Position numbers and translations under genes: made by a program. DNA of 64,000 nt from Theocolax elegans (Eukaryota > Arthropoda > Insecta > Hymenoptera > Cerocephalidae): NCBI GenBank assembly GCA_026168455.1, contig CM047429.1, positions 39,168,066 to 39,232,065 on the forward strand, read 5' to 3'. Positions 1 to 11,341 of the stretch are shown here, piece after piece (the first letter of the stretch is position 1; every line of letters starts with the position of its first letter). The notes under the pieces were generated by a model. It worked only from the letters and a program-made list of their open reading frames with translations, did not search any database and was not told the DNA's origin.

Positions 1-1008
1 TCTCATATATGTGGAAAGAAGGGAAAAATATATTATTGTTTATTTACGAGGTATTTGTGCTAATATTATAATAATTACGGCCAAATATGTAAGAGAAAAA
101 AAAACTTGTACTAGACGGGAACCAGAATTCTCAATTTTTACTTGTGCAATAAAAAAAAATAAAGTAAAAATTAACAATTAATTATAACGACAATAAAAAA
201 ATTTAAAATTATTTTGTCAATTGTTTAATTACAATTAAATTTGTATAATTCACAGTTACGAGAGAAAATAGATTATTCTTTTTGTGTAAATAAATTTTTA
301 TATAATTGATAATAAAAAGAAAGTAATAATTTAAGTTCACGATATTTGCTTTTTAAACGTGAGCGGAATAGCGTTTATTTTGAATAAATGTGTAACTATT
401 TCTATTTATATGTATATACGTCTGTATATCCATATACTCGCTTATTTGTAGATAACGATCTGATATTGTTAAAATTATTTTTAAATCATTTACAATAATT
501 AGATAATTAAATATTCAAATAAAAGGTAATATCGAATAATCAAAGAAAGAAAATAATAATAGGATGAAAAGTTCCCAAAAAGTAATGACTTGGTTGTTGT
601 ATAAATACGCAACAACAGTCGACTACAATAACATGTGTGATGTAATGCTAATATATCTATGTATATTTATCTTCCTATATTATATAGTTATAACAAAAAA
701 TTTGGAACTCAGACCCTCCACCTCCCTCCACCGTCCTTCCACTACCCCTCCACATTTTAAGGTAAAATTCTTTTAAATTAAACGTTTTTTGATTGTTATA
801 TTATTTCGGTATCTCCCTCCACCTGACCCTCCACCGTGATTATGCGCCGTATTATGAAAATCGCGTTACTCCAGCTAAGGTCTAATTGTATATTGTCAGA
901 TACACGAAATTGTGCAAAAATACATGGAAATGTATGAAAGTGTACAAAAATTTGAAAATAAAATCTTTTTACTGCACCCTCCACCCTCCACCCTACATAT
1001 ATTACATA
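1..1008. other. AT-rich non-coding DNA
   Basis: No supported gene. The sequence is strongly AT-rich with short A/T runs. The few short open frames (for example 564-776) have no recognisable motif and look like chance. The only structure I see is three CCTCCACC-rich clusters near 713-754, 811-836 and 975-993. Confidence 0.7.
713..993. repeat. Dispersed CCTCCACC clusters
   Basis: Three short clusters of the CCCTCCA/CCTCCACC motif lie at about 713-754, 811-836 and 975-993, separated by AT-rich DNA. On the minus strand they read as G-rich GGTGGAGGG runs. No coding or regulatory role is evident. Confidence 0.5.
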
Positions 1009-1024
1009 TGTGTGTGTGTGTGTG
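1009..1024. repeat. (TG)n microsatellite, apparent target of LINE copy C
   Basis: Eight TG units. Read on the minus strand this is (CA)n lying directly after the A-rich 3' end of the minus-strand R1-clade element, the same arrangement as at the 3' ends of copies A and B. Confidence 0.8.
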
Positions 1025-1233
1025 TTTTTATAAGAGGAAGCGGACAAAAATGCACTTACGCACTGAGTGAGGGGCTCGATCGGCTTCACCTATACTAACT
1101 AAAAACCACCCTGCTACGATGGAACTACAGGGCTCCACCTCTGGACTGATCATCCCCCCTCGGAATCCGCCGCGAGGCATTACTTCGAGGGGGCAGTCTC
1201 GCCAAATTGAACCTCTCCTACGAAACTACCGAC

Positions 1234-4106
1234 TCACATTAGCGGGCGGCTGATGTTATTGCCGCCTTCTTTCTCCTTCCTTATGTGGTTCAAACGTTCC
1301 ACAATGGCAGCTGCAAAGGTCACCACGGCATCCCAACCTTCCTGTGAACCAAGAAGGCATGTCCCGATACCCTCCGGGGTTAAAGGCCCCTTCCACCAAG
1401 TTTGGAACTTATCCCTTTCTTGCATGAATTGAGGACACCGGAACAGTACATGATCCACGTCTTCGTCAGCGCCAGGGCAGGCCAGGCACTCCCCGTTCCC
1501 ATATATGTGAAAACGGTGCAGATAGCTGCGGAAGCAATCATGGCCGGTAAGCACCTGGGTCAGGTGAAACTTGACGAAGCCGTGTTTCCTACCTGTCCAC
1601 TTTACCACATCAGGGATGACGCGGAGGGTCCAGCGTCCTTCGCGGGGAGCATCCCATCTCTGCTGCCACTGTTCGGTGGTCTTAATTGACCACCGATTTC
1701 TGCTGCCATGTTCATCTTGGCCATCCCGTTGTTAAGCACGTCGACCTTCTCTGTAAGTATCAGTCCTCTCCATCGCTAAGAGATCGATGGGCGGGATTCC
1801 GGCGATCACCGAGATGGCGATATCGGACACTGTTCTGTACGCATGAGCTACCCTCAAAGCGGCTATTCTGCAGGCTTGTCGGTAAGCCGCACCATAGGAT
1901 TTGTTGCTACTTATCGGACCTGCCCAAATCGGAGCTCCATACAAGATTACAGAGCTTACAACTGTCGCTAAAAGGGCCCGGCGAGGTTGCTTCGGCCCTC
2001 CGATATTAGGCATTAAACCTGACAGAGCCCCAGCTACTCTTGCCGCTTTTGTCCCTGCATTCAAGAGATGTTCCTTGAACGATAGCCGCGCATCCAAGGT
2101 GACACCCAGATACCTCATAGTGTTCACCGATCTTACAGACTTACCGTTTACGGTAAAGGTGGCGTACCTCCTTTGCTGCGTTCGAGATCTAAGCACCGTC
2201 TCTGTTTTTTCAGCCGCCAGACGCAGCCCATGGAAGCTGTTGTTTTCGCAGCCCGTCGTACACGACGTTCCAGAGAAAAAGCCCCAGGACCGAACCCTGT
2301 GGCACGCCTCCGGTAATACTATAGGAGTGCATGCCATCCTCGGTGTCATAGAGGAGGGTACGATCCGCGAGGTAACTCGAGGTGATCTTGCGGAGGTAGA
2401 GCGGCACCATCAGATATTCCAAGGACAACATTATGTTGTCCCATCGGGCCGAGTTGAAAGCGTTACGGATATCCAAGGCGATAATGGCGCACATACGCCT
2501 CGAATTCCGGGTACCACTGATGGCACTGGTAGCCAGCTTAACAACTCGGCTTATGGCGTCGATGGTTGAACGCCCCTTTCGGAAACCGAACTGATTGTCG
2601 GACGGATTGCATCCTGGCACATATCACCTGCTCGAATAGTTTCCCGGCTATATCCAGCAGGCAGAGCGGACGGTACAAGGATGGCTCCTCCGGAGGTTTA
2701 TTCCCCTTGGGGAGAAGCACCAGTCTCTGCACCTTCCACAGCGTCTGAAAGCATCCCGCTTTGAGACAGGCACTGAATGTATCCGCAAAAATATGTGGAA
2801 CATTCAGCGCAGCGGTCTTAATGGCCAGACCAGGTATTCCATCCGGTCCTGGGGCTTTACGGACCTGTATTTTCTTTATTTTCTTTGTAGCCATTGTCAG
2901 CTCGGTTACATTAACGTCTGGCGGCACAACTGCATCGTCTTCCACCGTCAGACCAGTGTCAGCTGCTCGCTTCTGGTGTTGTGGAAACAGGCAGCGCACG
3001 TTTCTGTCAAGGAAGTGCGTACACGTGGGTGTTGTGGCGCCATTGGGTTTGATCTTGTTCATCACCGTTTTGTACGGTTTACCCCAGGGGTCGCGGTCTA
3101 CTTCGTCACAGAAATTACGCCAGCACTTACGCTTTGCCGCTTTAATGGCAGACTTAAGCTCTTTGCGTCTTAATTCATAATCCGTAGTTAGCTTTTGATA
3201 CTGCGGCTTATTCCGAGCTCTCCGATGCAGTCGTCGAGCCCGCAGACACTCACTTCGTTTTTCTGTGATGCTCTCGTTCCACCAATAAACTGGTGGACGG
3301 CCAAGAGGGTTTATTTTTCTGGCCATTGAGACATCGCAAACCATTGTTATGGCACATATGAGTTCCTGGGCTTGCTCTTCCGATGTTCCTTCCACTGTTA
3401 CCTCTTCAAGAGCGCAGAGAAACATCTCCCGGTCGAACGTAGACGGTGCCCACCTCCTATATGTTAGCTTGTTCCGACCTGCTACTCTGTTGATCAGCTG
3501 GAGCTGGTACACGAGTGCTTGATGGTCGCTTTCCGTGTAACGATCACTAACTTCCCATTCAGACCCTCCCCTCATTAATCTACGATCGATGAAGGTCAGA
3601 TCTATTATGGAGGACTTACCCGCTCTAGTAAAAGTGGGAACCGTCCCGGTGTTAGTAATCTCCAACCCCAGTATCGCGAAGGCCTCGAGGAGTGCCCGAT
3701 CTCTGGCGTTAGTTCTTGAACTGCCCCATTCCGTCGCTCAAGCGTTGAAGTTCCCTCCAATGACTACTGGCAGTCGAGAGGACCGCGCGTTGGTGACGAT
3801 GGCATCAAGGGATCCCAGGAACTCCTCGATGTTGTCACTGGGTGGTAGGTAGCAACTGTATAGTCGTATACTCGCCATCTCCACCCAGGTGAAATTGGGG
3901 AGTAAAGTGGTCATTTTTCCGGATACATGGAGGTTTACACATACCCAGATGGCCGCTCTACCAGTGGCATCACTCACCCAATTCGGCACACTGAGATCCC
4001 TATACTCCTCGCTGACGATGGTAATGTCGGCCTTTTCTTCCCTGACCAACTGTGGCAGCAGGTCCTGAGCCACTGCACAGTGGTTTAGGTTGACTTGTAG
4101 CACCAT
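1234..4106 (-). pseudogene. R1-clade LINE ORF2: endonuclease-reverse transcriptase, broken
   Basis: ORF2 of R1-clade elements encodes an APE-like endonuclease that nicks the target and a reverse transcriptase that primes on the nick. The ATG is at 4104-4106 (MVLQVNLNHC). Endonuclease: 4106 to about 3480, with an in-frame TGA at 3738-3740 and GGNFNA in place of the usual GDFN. RT: about 3200-1700, with a frame break near 2600. Near 2220 the sequence jumps from the segment ending KQQLP to HGLRLAAEKTE, so about 45 residues including the catalytic FADD box are gone. The C-terminal part (1234-1608) keeps CLACPGADEDVDHVLFRC, the cysteine/histidine cluster typical of R1 proteins. This copy cannot make an active protein. 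Confidence 0.88.
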
Positions 4107-4345
4107 AGCCGTTTTGAGAGGTGCTTTAACCCCGCGTGTGGCAATGGCCTTACTTGCCACGCAATCCACTGCTTTGTAGCTCTCTTGGCCGCACCGAAAA
4201 CACCGCGATGATCGGTCAACTGCACTTTTGCAGTTCCTCGCGATGTGGCCAGTCTTGTAGCACCGGTAACATCGCGAGACAGCCTAGCGAAGCCGAACCC
4301 TGCAGTTCATCCAGCCTATCCGAAGCTTCCCATGTTGCAGCAGCT
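4107..4345 (-). pseudogene. LINE ORF1 (gag-like) C-terminus with two zinc knuckles
   Basis: Translation of the minus strand gives two adjacent knuckles just upstream of ORF2. The first is canonical CX2CX4HX4C (CYRCYKTGHIARNC). The second (CFRCGQESYKAVDC) has Tyr where His is expected. Copy B carries the same Tyr, so the change probably predates both copies. An in-frame TAG lies just upstream of the knuckles. In this copy the knuckle frame runs straight into the ORF2 frame, whereas in copy B the two ORFs overlap in different frames. ORF1 of R1-clade elements encodes an RNA-binding structural protein of the retrotransposition particle. Confidence 0.75.
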
Positions 4346-4350
4346 TTTAC

Positions 4351-4869
4351 AAAATATTAATGACATAGAACTTTTGGCGATGATCATGTGTCATTAAATA
4401 AATTAATTTTACGACGTGAAGTTCTATTTAGATTCGTTTAAAATAATCCAAAATTTTACTAAGTAGTTACTAAGTACTACAGTTTAGTAACTATATGCAC
4501 TTTACTATTTTTGATAAGTTAATTTTTATTAACATTTATAATTATTAAAATATAAATTTTAGCTTTATAAGAATTCATATAGTTCAAAATTTACAGTCAA
4601 CATTTAATATGTATCTATTCATTTCACAAATTTTTCATTACAAGATTTCATTAAACAAAATTTTGGTAAAAACTTTTATTTATAAATTATAATCGTATTT
4701 AAAAAAAAATTAAATTTTTGGTATAAAACCCAATGCACTATAACAGTATCTGCAAGGTGTTGTATGAATCTGTTTAATTTCTAAGGTGTCCATGGTAGTG
4801 AAAAAATAATACAATTTAAAACTTATTTTAAATAAATTAATTCCAAAAAACCTTTTTCAAAATTAAAAA
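4351..4869. other. AT-rich non-coding DNA
   Basis: No gene seen. It may be the body of a non-autonomous Helitron ending at 4912, but no 5' terminus can be placed. Confidence 0.5.
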
Positions 4870-4912
4870 TAGGGGGTTGGCGCGCAAAGCGCGCAGGGGG
4901 CGAACCCCCTAG
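4870..4912 (+). mobile_element. Helitron-like 3' terminus (hairpins plus CTAG)
   Basis: A GC-rich island in AT-rich DNA. GCGCGC-AAA-GCGCGC (4880-4894) is one hairpin. GGGGG-CGAA-CCCCC (4896-4909) is a second, ending in CTAG at 4909-4912 followed by T. Helitron 3' ends are a short hairpin followed by CTRR, inserted between A and T, which fits. The 5' end (TC) was not identified, so length and autonomy are unknown. Confidence 0.45.
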
Positions 4913-4933
4913 TATATATATATATATATATAT
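4913..4933. repeat. (TA)n microsatellite
   Basis: About ten TA units between the Helitron-like terminus and the probable solo LTR. Confidence 0.85.
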
Positions 4934-5688
4934 TGATAACGCACACACTGAACCGAATTTACTATCTTGTTCACTGTACAAGATAGTGTAGTAAGTGTTA
5001 TAACCGAGAAACTCGGAGTTTCGCGTAGCAAACTTACCTTCGCGCACAACCGGACCTCCAACACTCCTTGTCCACAACACGTTGATCACCCGATAATCAC
5101 CGTGTACGTTGATATGGGCTCACTCGTGAGCCCACCTCTGGAGACACGAATTCTATAAATGCAGACGAGTACCGCGGGCTCCTGGGGATCCTGGGATAAT
5201 ACGGGATATCGTAATAACAGTGAACCGAGAAATAAAATGAAATTTTGCTTTATTCCCAAATAGGTTTTATTACAATTTCCGAGTTATCGCCACTCGCGGT
5301 GTATACCGTTTTCCGTACGGTCGGGACGCGATCGCGGGGACCCTTCGCTCGTGTGCGCGATCGCGACGCGGAGAGAGAACGCGGGTTACGCAGACACGCT
5401 ACCTTCCCCAGTAAATGACTACCGCTAACATTATACGTCGGCTCGTCGAAGGGAGCCCTGCCTTCGCTCTAGAGTGGTTCGGCGGCTACGTCTCGACCTT
5501 TCACGCTCGGTTGTCGCACTCGGTCCTCAAATCCTTTCGGGGGCAGTTGGCTGTCCACGAGAGCGTGTCCTGCCGATTCACTCTCGTTCTCCCTCCCTTC
5601 CGTATCCCGCGCGGTCTCATCCGACGGTCGTACGGGCCACGCGACGGAGAACCATGTCGAGTGACTCCCGATATCGTCACTCGTCACA
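4934..5688 (+). mobile_element. Probable solo LTR (755 bp)
   Basis: A GC-richer block beginning TGATAAC and ending GTCACA, flanked on both sides by ATAT (4930-4933 and 5689-5692). The left flank is a TA repeat, so the duplication is weak evidence. Inside are a promoter-like CTATAAATG (near 5152) and AATAAA signals near 5233, the order expected of U3-R-U5 on the plus strand. A 10-bp inverted repeat (ACTATCTTGT/ACAAGATAGT) lies near the start. No gag or pol is attached. The short open frames inside are not convincing genes. Confidence 0.4.
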
Positions 5689-5695
5689 ATATGTA

Positions 5696-6950
5696 TTAAT
5701 CTTTTTTAATATATTTTTCTGTGAATCGAGAAGGATAATTATTTAGGGTTAGGAAATAATTGATAATCTTTAAGTTTTCATCATGAAAAGAAGAATGCGA
5801 AAGCAAAATTGCCTTCTCCACCAAATTATAATTTAATGCAATTTTTTGATATTGTGGATGGTGGGAAAAATAATTTATATAGCGACCAGAAGCTGTTTTT
5901 TTCCGGAACCAATTAGTTATTGGAGTTGCATTATCTATTCTAAATATTTCTATATCAATAAAAGACAATTTTTTCTCACACTCAACTTTAATGTGAATTG
6001 TAACGATTCGCAAAAGCTATTGAATTTATTCAAAATTAAATTTATTTTTTTATTATTAATAGCAAGCAAGGTGTCATCCACGTATCTTTTGTATAAAATT
6101 ATGTCATTATTAAAATCCTTTAAGCATTCATCTTCCAACATTTCCAGAACTAAGTCTGCAAACCAAGGGCTTGTGCAAAAACCCATGGGTGCACCCATTC
6201 ATATTGTTTAAAAAATTTATTATTACCATCTAAAAATTCAGATTTAGTGAGAGGATTATTATTATTAAGGTATTTCCACTTTTTTGATAAGGCTTTGATA
6301 ATGGGATCCTTAGGTAAGTTTGAAAATAAAGATACAACATCTAAGAAGACTAAGCAAAAATTCGTCGGAATGATAAGCTTATCTAAGACTTTTTTTAATT
6401 CTAAGCTATTTTTTATATTAGATGTAGGTTTTGGTAGGTATTTATTAAAAAATTTACTTAATGCTTTATCAAAAGCGTAAGTAGGGCTATTGACAGCCAA
6501 AACAATAATACGAATGGGGAAATCTACTTTATGTATTTTGATTAAACCATAGGCTTTTGGAATGTTTGTATTATCTAAATTTAATATAATATCACTAAAA
6601 AAGACAGCATTATCAAAAACACCTAAATCACCCCAATCCTTAATAAGACCTTTAGTTTTAATTTTAAGGATTTTTTAATTTCACAGTAATATTTTTTATC
6701 ATATCGGGAATCCTCCATTTTCTTAATGTAATCCGACTTATCAACAATAACACAAACGGCACCTTTATCTGCTTTAGAGAACATTACATCTTTATTCTTT
6801 TTTAAATAATCTAAAGTATGGTTAAAATTAAACGAAATAATTCTATCATTAATGTCAATGTGAGAGTTTGTTTTTAAAAATTTATCAATATATAGTAAAA
6901 TATCCTTTTTTATCTTATTATAACTTTAAATAAATTTATATTAAATATAA
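5696..6950 (-). pseudogene. Penelope-like reverse transcriptase core, frameshifted
   Basis: Read 3' to 5' along the plus strand, the pieces are: a KADKGAV-like motif and PKAYGLIKIHK (about 6780-6500), FLDVVSLFSNLP (6150-6500), MGAPMGFCTSPWFADLVLE with RYVDDTL (5950-6198), then FIDIEIF, ASGRYINYFSHHP and the thumb region (5696-6013). YVDD is the catalytic box. At least four frame breaks separate the pieces. Penelope-like RTs are telomerase-related and normally continue into a GIY-YIG nuclease, which is missing here. A related GIY-YIG end survives at 52.0-52.5 kb on the other strand. Confidence 0.8.
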
Positions 6951-6953
6951 ACT

Positions 6954-7280
6954 TTATATTAAATTAATATTATTAGGGTTATCGTCTTTATTAACATGTA
7001 AATAAAATTCAATATTCTTCAATAAATAAAATATACTTTTTTTATCCAATTGTAAGGAAAAATTGAATCTCTCTCCAAACCGTAAAGTCTCCATAACAGG
7101 TGGAGGAACGGTTTTATTTGTGATATTAACCACCCATCTCTCTCTTAAATCGCTATTAAAATCAAAATTAAAACTATTGTTATGTTTGGTTTCATTAATA
7201 AGTGTATCATTATTATTATTAATATTATTTATATTAGACAATTCTTTTATCAGATATAAATTATTATTATTAATATTCAA
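6954..7280 (-). pseudogene. Penelope-like protein, N-terminal region
   Basis: An Asn-rich stretch followed by RERWVVNITNKTVPPPVMET and LRFGERFNFSLQ, a pattern typical of the region before the RT core in Penelope-like elements (WxVNLTN followed by LxxGxxFS). The frame is closed by stops on both sides. Coding signal upstream to about 7600 is too eroded to call. Confidence 0.6.
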
Positions 7281-7600
7281 AGTAGTTTTTAAATTATTTA
7301 ATTGACGTTTTTTAATAGTTTTATATTTTTGTCTAAAAAAGTTTAAAGTACGTGAATAGAGGTTATTAAATTAATTTAAAAAAAGTTTATTTGTAGTTTT
7401 TTCCAAAAAAGAATTTAAATCTATGATTTTTTTATCTATATATGATAAATGGGAAATAATATCTGAAATTTCCAAATTTAAGATTTTTTTAGTGATAAAA
7501 TTCGAGAAATGTTTGGTTTTCCTTTTTATTGATCTACTATGAAACGATATACTATTAAGTCATCTTCCTAACATTAGTACTGGACGAACAATAAATTCAT

Positions 7601-8463
7601 ATATACAAATTACCAAATTTTTTATGTCGGGCATCATAAACCCCTATTGCGAAATTTATATATATATATATTACTATATATATTTTATATATACATATAT
7701 TATGAGTAATCATATATAGAATTGTTTTATAAATAATAACAAAATGTTATAATATTTTTGAATCCTTTATTTTTTTCTAGCTAAAGCTAGACGATTAGCA
7801 AATTCTATAAGTAGTGGAAAGATTTCTATTACGCCTTATAAATACATTTTGTTCAATTAAAATTCCCGAAAAGAATTTATAAAGAATTCCTTTACGATTC
7901 GTTAAAGATGCTTTTAACCGTTTCACTGATGCAGTCTTTTTTACTGTACGTGCCAAAAATGGTAGGACAATAAACTAAAGAAATTATACGATTAACTATG
8001 AATAAAGGGATTTTTGGGGACGCAGAATCGATTCTAATGATTATGTTTGCGCCATTTTGAATTTTTGATTATGACCTTAGATTCGTAATCAACAACCACC
8101 AAAACTCTTACACACCGGATTTCAAATGAATTGCTTGAAAAATGCAGCAGTTATTCAATTTGATCATATAGGATACATCGCCAGTTGTGGCACGACTATT
8201 GAATACCTCAATACTCTAAAAATTATTGTGTGACAATGTGCTTTGCACATGTCAACATTTGGATAAACTAAACAAGTAAACCTAAGCCCTTCCCTATACC
8301 TACCTACCCGCACTGTAAATAAGCTCTACCTAACCTCACAGACTAAAACCCTATCCCAAGCACAGCACACATAAGCAGAAGGGTTTGACACCGCCAAGCA
8401 GATGAAGCAAGGAGGCTATAAATAAGGAAGCCTCGAGGACCCTTCTTAGCTCCATAGGACAGC
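7601..8463. other. Non-coding DNA, AT-rich to mixed
   Basis: No gene recognised. The last 200 bp is less AT-rich and contains CTATAAATA near 8417, just before the tandem duplication, which could be a promoter of an unrecognised repeat. Confidence 0.5.
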
Positions 8464-11185
8464 AGACTAGGCGAAGAGGCACCATCCGGGCAGAAGGTTA
8501 TGGAACCTCCAACGCCAACCAGTATACAGCTGTAAAAGAGCAACATAATTAATACAAGAAACTACAGATGCAGCTATATGTAAACTGTACAGCTGTACAA
8601 GGAAGAGTATAGGATAGAATGAGGTTAGGTTGCCACACATAAACTATGCGTACATCAGACCTCCTAAACTTTAAACTACATAAATACGCATACTTGCGTA
8701 ATCCCCACGGCAAGGCATTTACCTGGAGCTGTATAAGAAGCGGCTATCGGACACCGTGGCTCGACGTCATCGTGTTGTTTAAATTAGTTGAATGACAGAT
8801 AATATGGAACGAATTAATAGTTACCTGGAAGGAAGTTATACCGTATCGCCGAGACGTAAACAGCACCAGGTCGCCATACACCATGCAGCAGTCTTGTACC
8901 ATTACAGCCTGAATACAGCGATAATCGACTCGCGCGCTCGATGCGAGATTGATGTACCGCGTGCACGGTACATAATGCGCAGGCGCGCGGTACGATTGCG
9001 GCTCTCAAGAACGCCGTGAGCCAGAGCTCTACGGTCGGTCGACCAGGGTTGCCAGATGGCGATTTTTTCTCCTTGTTGCTCTTGCTTAATAAACATCAAC
9101 ATACGTAAGACAGAAAAGGAAAAAAAAATCACTAACTGGTCACTCTGCGGTCGACTCGACGACATCCGAGAGAAATTAGCCAGCTGCCGATACTAGCAAG
9201 TGCAAGTGAGTAAAAGAGTGAGAGAAAGAGGAACACCTTCCCGACTATAAACGTCCAGGCTTATCCAGCAAAGGTTGGTAAATTATATTTCTCTCTGCAG
9301 ACGGTTTCACCGTATACCGTAAATAGTGTGTGCGAGCCTCCCTTCTTTCTATAAGTTCTATAAGTAATTTATCGATATCTGAAATGGTACATATTAAGAT
9401 AGAAAAAAGGCGATAAATGTAAAAGATGATACGGAAAAACTTAGTAAAAATTACAATGGTATTGTCAGTTTACTAAAAAAACAATTTTGATTGTGATGAT
9501 TATTTTTTCTTTGTTTACAGTATTAATTCTAGTCAAATATTGTCACATAGTTTTGGTTAATTGGAATTTTTATTAAGTACATTTTGTAATAATTTTTATT
9601 GTATTTGACATAATTGATAACATAATTTTTAAATTGATGACGTAATACAAAATACCTTTAATCTATTTATTATTGCTGAGCGAAGCGAAGTCGTCCTATG
9701 GATCAACTGCGCTGATTTTCATGCTTCCGGTCTAACTTCGAGAACTGGAAAACCGTTTTACTTTTCATGCTAACAATTTAAAGGCCCCTTCTTAATACTA
9801 CAAGGATGATATAAATTTTGGGAGTCGACTAGGCGAAGAGGCACATCCGGGCAGAAGGTTATGGAACCTCCAACGCAACCAGTATACAGCTGTAAAGAGC
9901 ACCATAATTAATACAAGAAACTACAGATGCAGCTATATGTAAACTGTACAGCTGTACAAGGAAGAGTATAGGGATAGAATGAGGTTAGGTTGCCACACAT
10001 AAACTATGCGTACATCAGACCTCCTAAACTTTAAACTACATAAATACGCATACTTGCGTAATCCCCACGGCAAGGCATTTACTGGAGCTGTATAAGAAGC
10101 GGCTATCGGACACCGTGGCTCGACGTCATCGTGTTGTTTAAATTAGTTGAATGACAGATAATATGGAACGAATTAATAGTTACCTGGAAGGAAGTTATAC
10201 CGTATCGCCGAGACGTAAACAGCACCAGGTCGCCATACACCATGCAGCAGTCTTGTACCATTACAGCCTGAATACAGCGATAATCGACTCGCGCGCTCGA
10301 TGCGAGATTGATGTACCGCGTGCACGGTACATAATGCGCAGGCGCGCGGTACGATTGCGGCTCTCAAGAACGCCGTGAGCCAGAGCTCTACGGTCGGTCG
10401 ACCAGGGTTGCCAGATGGCGATTTTTTCTCCTTGTTGCTCTTGCTTAATAAACATCAACATACGTAAGACAGAAAAGGAAAAAAAAATCACTAACTGGTC
10501 ACTCTGCGGTCGACTCGACGACATCCGAGAGAAATTAGCCAGCTGCCGATACTAGCAAGTGCAAGTGAGTAAAAGAGTGAGAGAAAGAGGAACACCTTCC
10601 CGACTATAAACGTCCAGGCTTATCCAGCAAAGGTTGGTAAATTATATTTCTCTCTGCAGACGGTTTCACCGTATACCGTAAATAGTGTGTGCGAGCCTCC
10701 CTTCTTTCTATAAGTTCTATAAGTAATTTATCGATATCTGAAATGGTACATATTAAGATAGAAAAAAGGCGATAAATGTAAAAGATGATACGGAAAAACT
10801 TAGTAAAAATTACAATGGTATTGTCAGTTTACTAAAAAAACAATTTTGATTGTGATGATTATTTTTTCTTTGTTTACAGTATTAATTCTAGTCAAATATT
10901 GTCACATAGTTTTGGTTAATTGGAATTTTTATTAAGTACATTTTGTAAATAATTTTTATTGTATTTGACATAATTGATAACATAATTTTTAAATTGATGA
11001 CGTAATACAAAATACCTTTAATCTATTTATTATTGCTGAGCGAAGCGAAGTCGTCCTATGGATCAACTGCGCTGATTTTCATGCTTCCGGTCTAACTTCG
11101 AGAACTGGAAAACCGTTTTACTTTTCATGCTAACAATTTAAAGGCCCCTTCTTAATACTACAAGGATGTGCTGTATAAATTTTGG
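8464..11185. repeat. Direct tandem duplication of a 1.36-kb segment
   Basis: Copy 1 (about 8464-9822) and copy 2 (about 9823-11185) align end to end at an offset of 1359 bp. Each runs from GACTAGGCGAAGAGG to AAATTTTGGGAG. Long stretches are identical. The differences I could see are mostly single-base gains or losses, such as GTAATAA against GTAAATAA. Each copy holds a TATAAGAAG element and an AATAAA signal. Short open frames recur identically in both copies but show no known motif. The unit is unrecognised. It could be an LTR-like or satellite unit, or an assembly duplication. Confidence 0.85.
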
Positions 11186-11258
11186 GAGCCAAATGACGAT
11201 ATTTGCATGTTTCTTTATTGATATTCGATAAACTTAAAAAATTATCATTATTGTACAT

Positions 11259-11341
11259 ACACAAACACCCAAACACGCACACACACAAACACACACAGAC
11301 ACACATACACACATACACACACGCACACACATACTCGCACA
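11259..11341. repeat. (AC)n microsatellite, 5' flank of LINE copy A
   Basis: Imperfect AC array ending CACATACTCGCACA (11328-11341), which is repeated after the poly(A) tail of copy A at 13283-13296 as a target site duplication. Confidence 0.9.

Larger units (their letters stand above)
1025..4350 (-). mobile_element. R1-clade non-LTR retrotransposon, copy C (5'-truncated, decayed)
   Basis: A minus-strand LINE relic containing the end of ORF1 (CCHC knuckles), then endonuclease, reverse transcriptase and the C-terminal zinc-knuckle region of ORF2. The 3' UTR resembles those of copies A and B in the GAGGTGGAG stretch and in a final TCCGCTTCCTCTTAT against their TCCACCTCTTCGG. A short A run and (CA)n follow. 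Homology to copy B starts near 4350, inside ORF1, so about the first 1.2 kb of the element is missing. No target duplication is visible at the 5' side. It is more diverged than copies A and B, suggesting an older or sister subfamily. Confidence 0.88.
5693..7600 (-). mobile_element. Penelope-like retroelement, decayed (minus strand)
   Basis: A series of short minus-strand frames spells a Penelope-type reverse transcriptase in order from about 7280 down to 5696. The C-terminal GIY-YIG endonuclease is absent because the homology stops next to the probable solo LTR at 5688. Ends and target duplication were not found. Confidence 0.75.

Noticed and set aside
8792..10524. Paired 60-90 codon frames repeated identically at offset 1359
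   Set aside because: They repeat only because the DNA is duplicated. Plus and minus frames overlap the same bases and none shows a motif.
11203..11341. N-terminal His/Thr-rich extension of the RT frame
   Set aside because: It is translated (AC)n microsatellite ahead of a truncated LINE, not protein sequence of the element.
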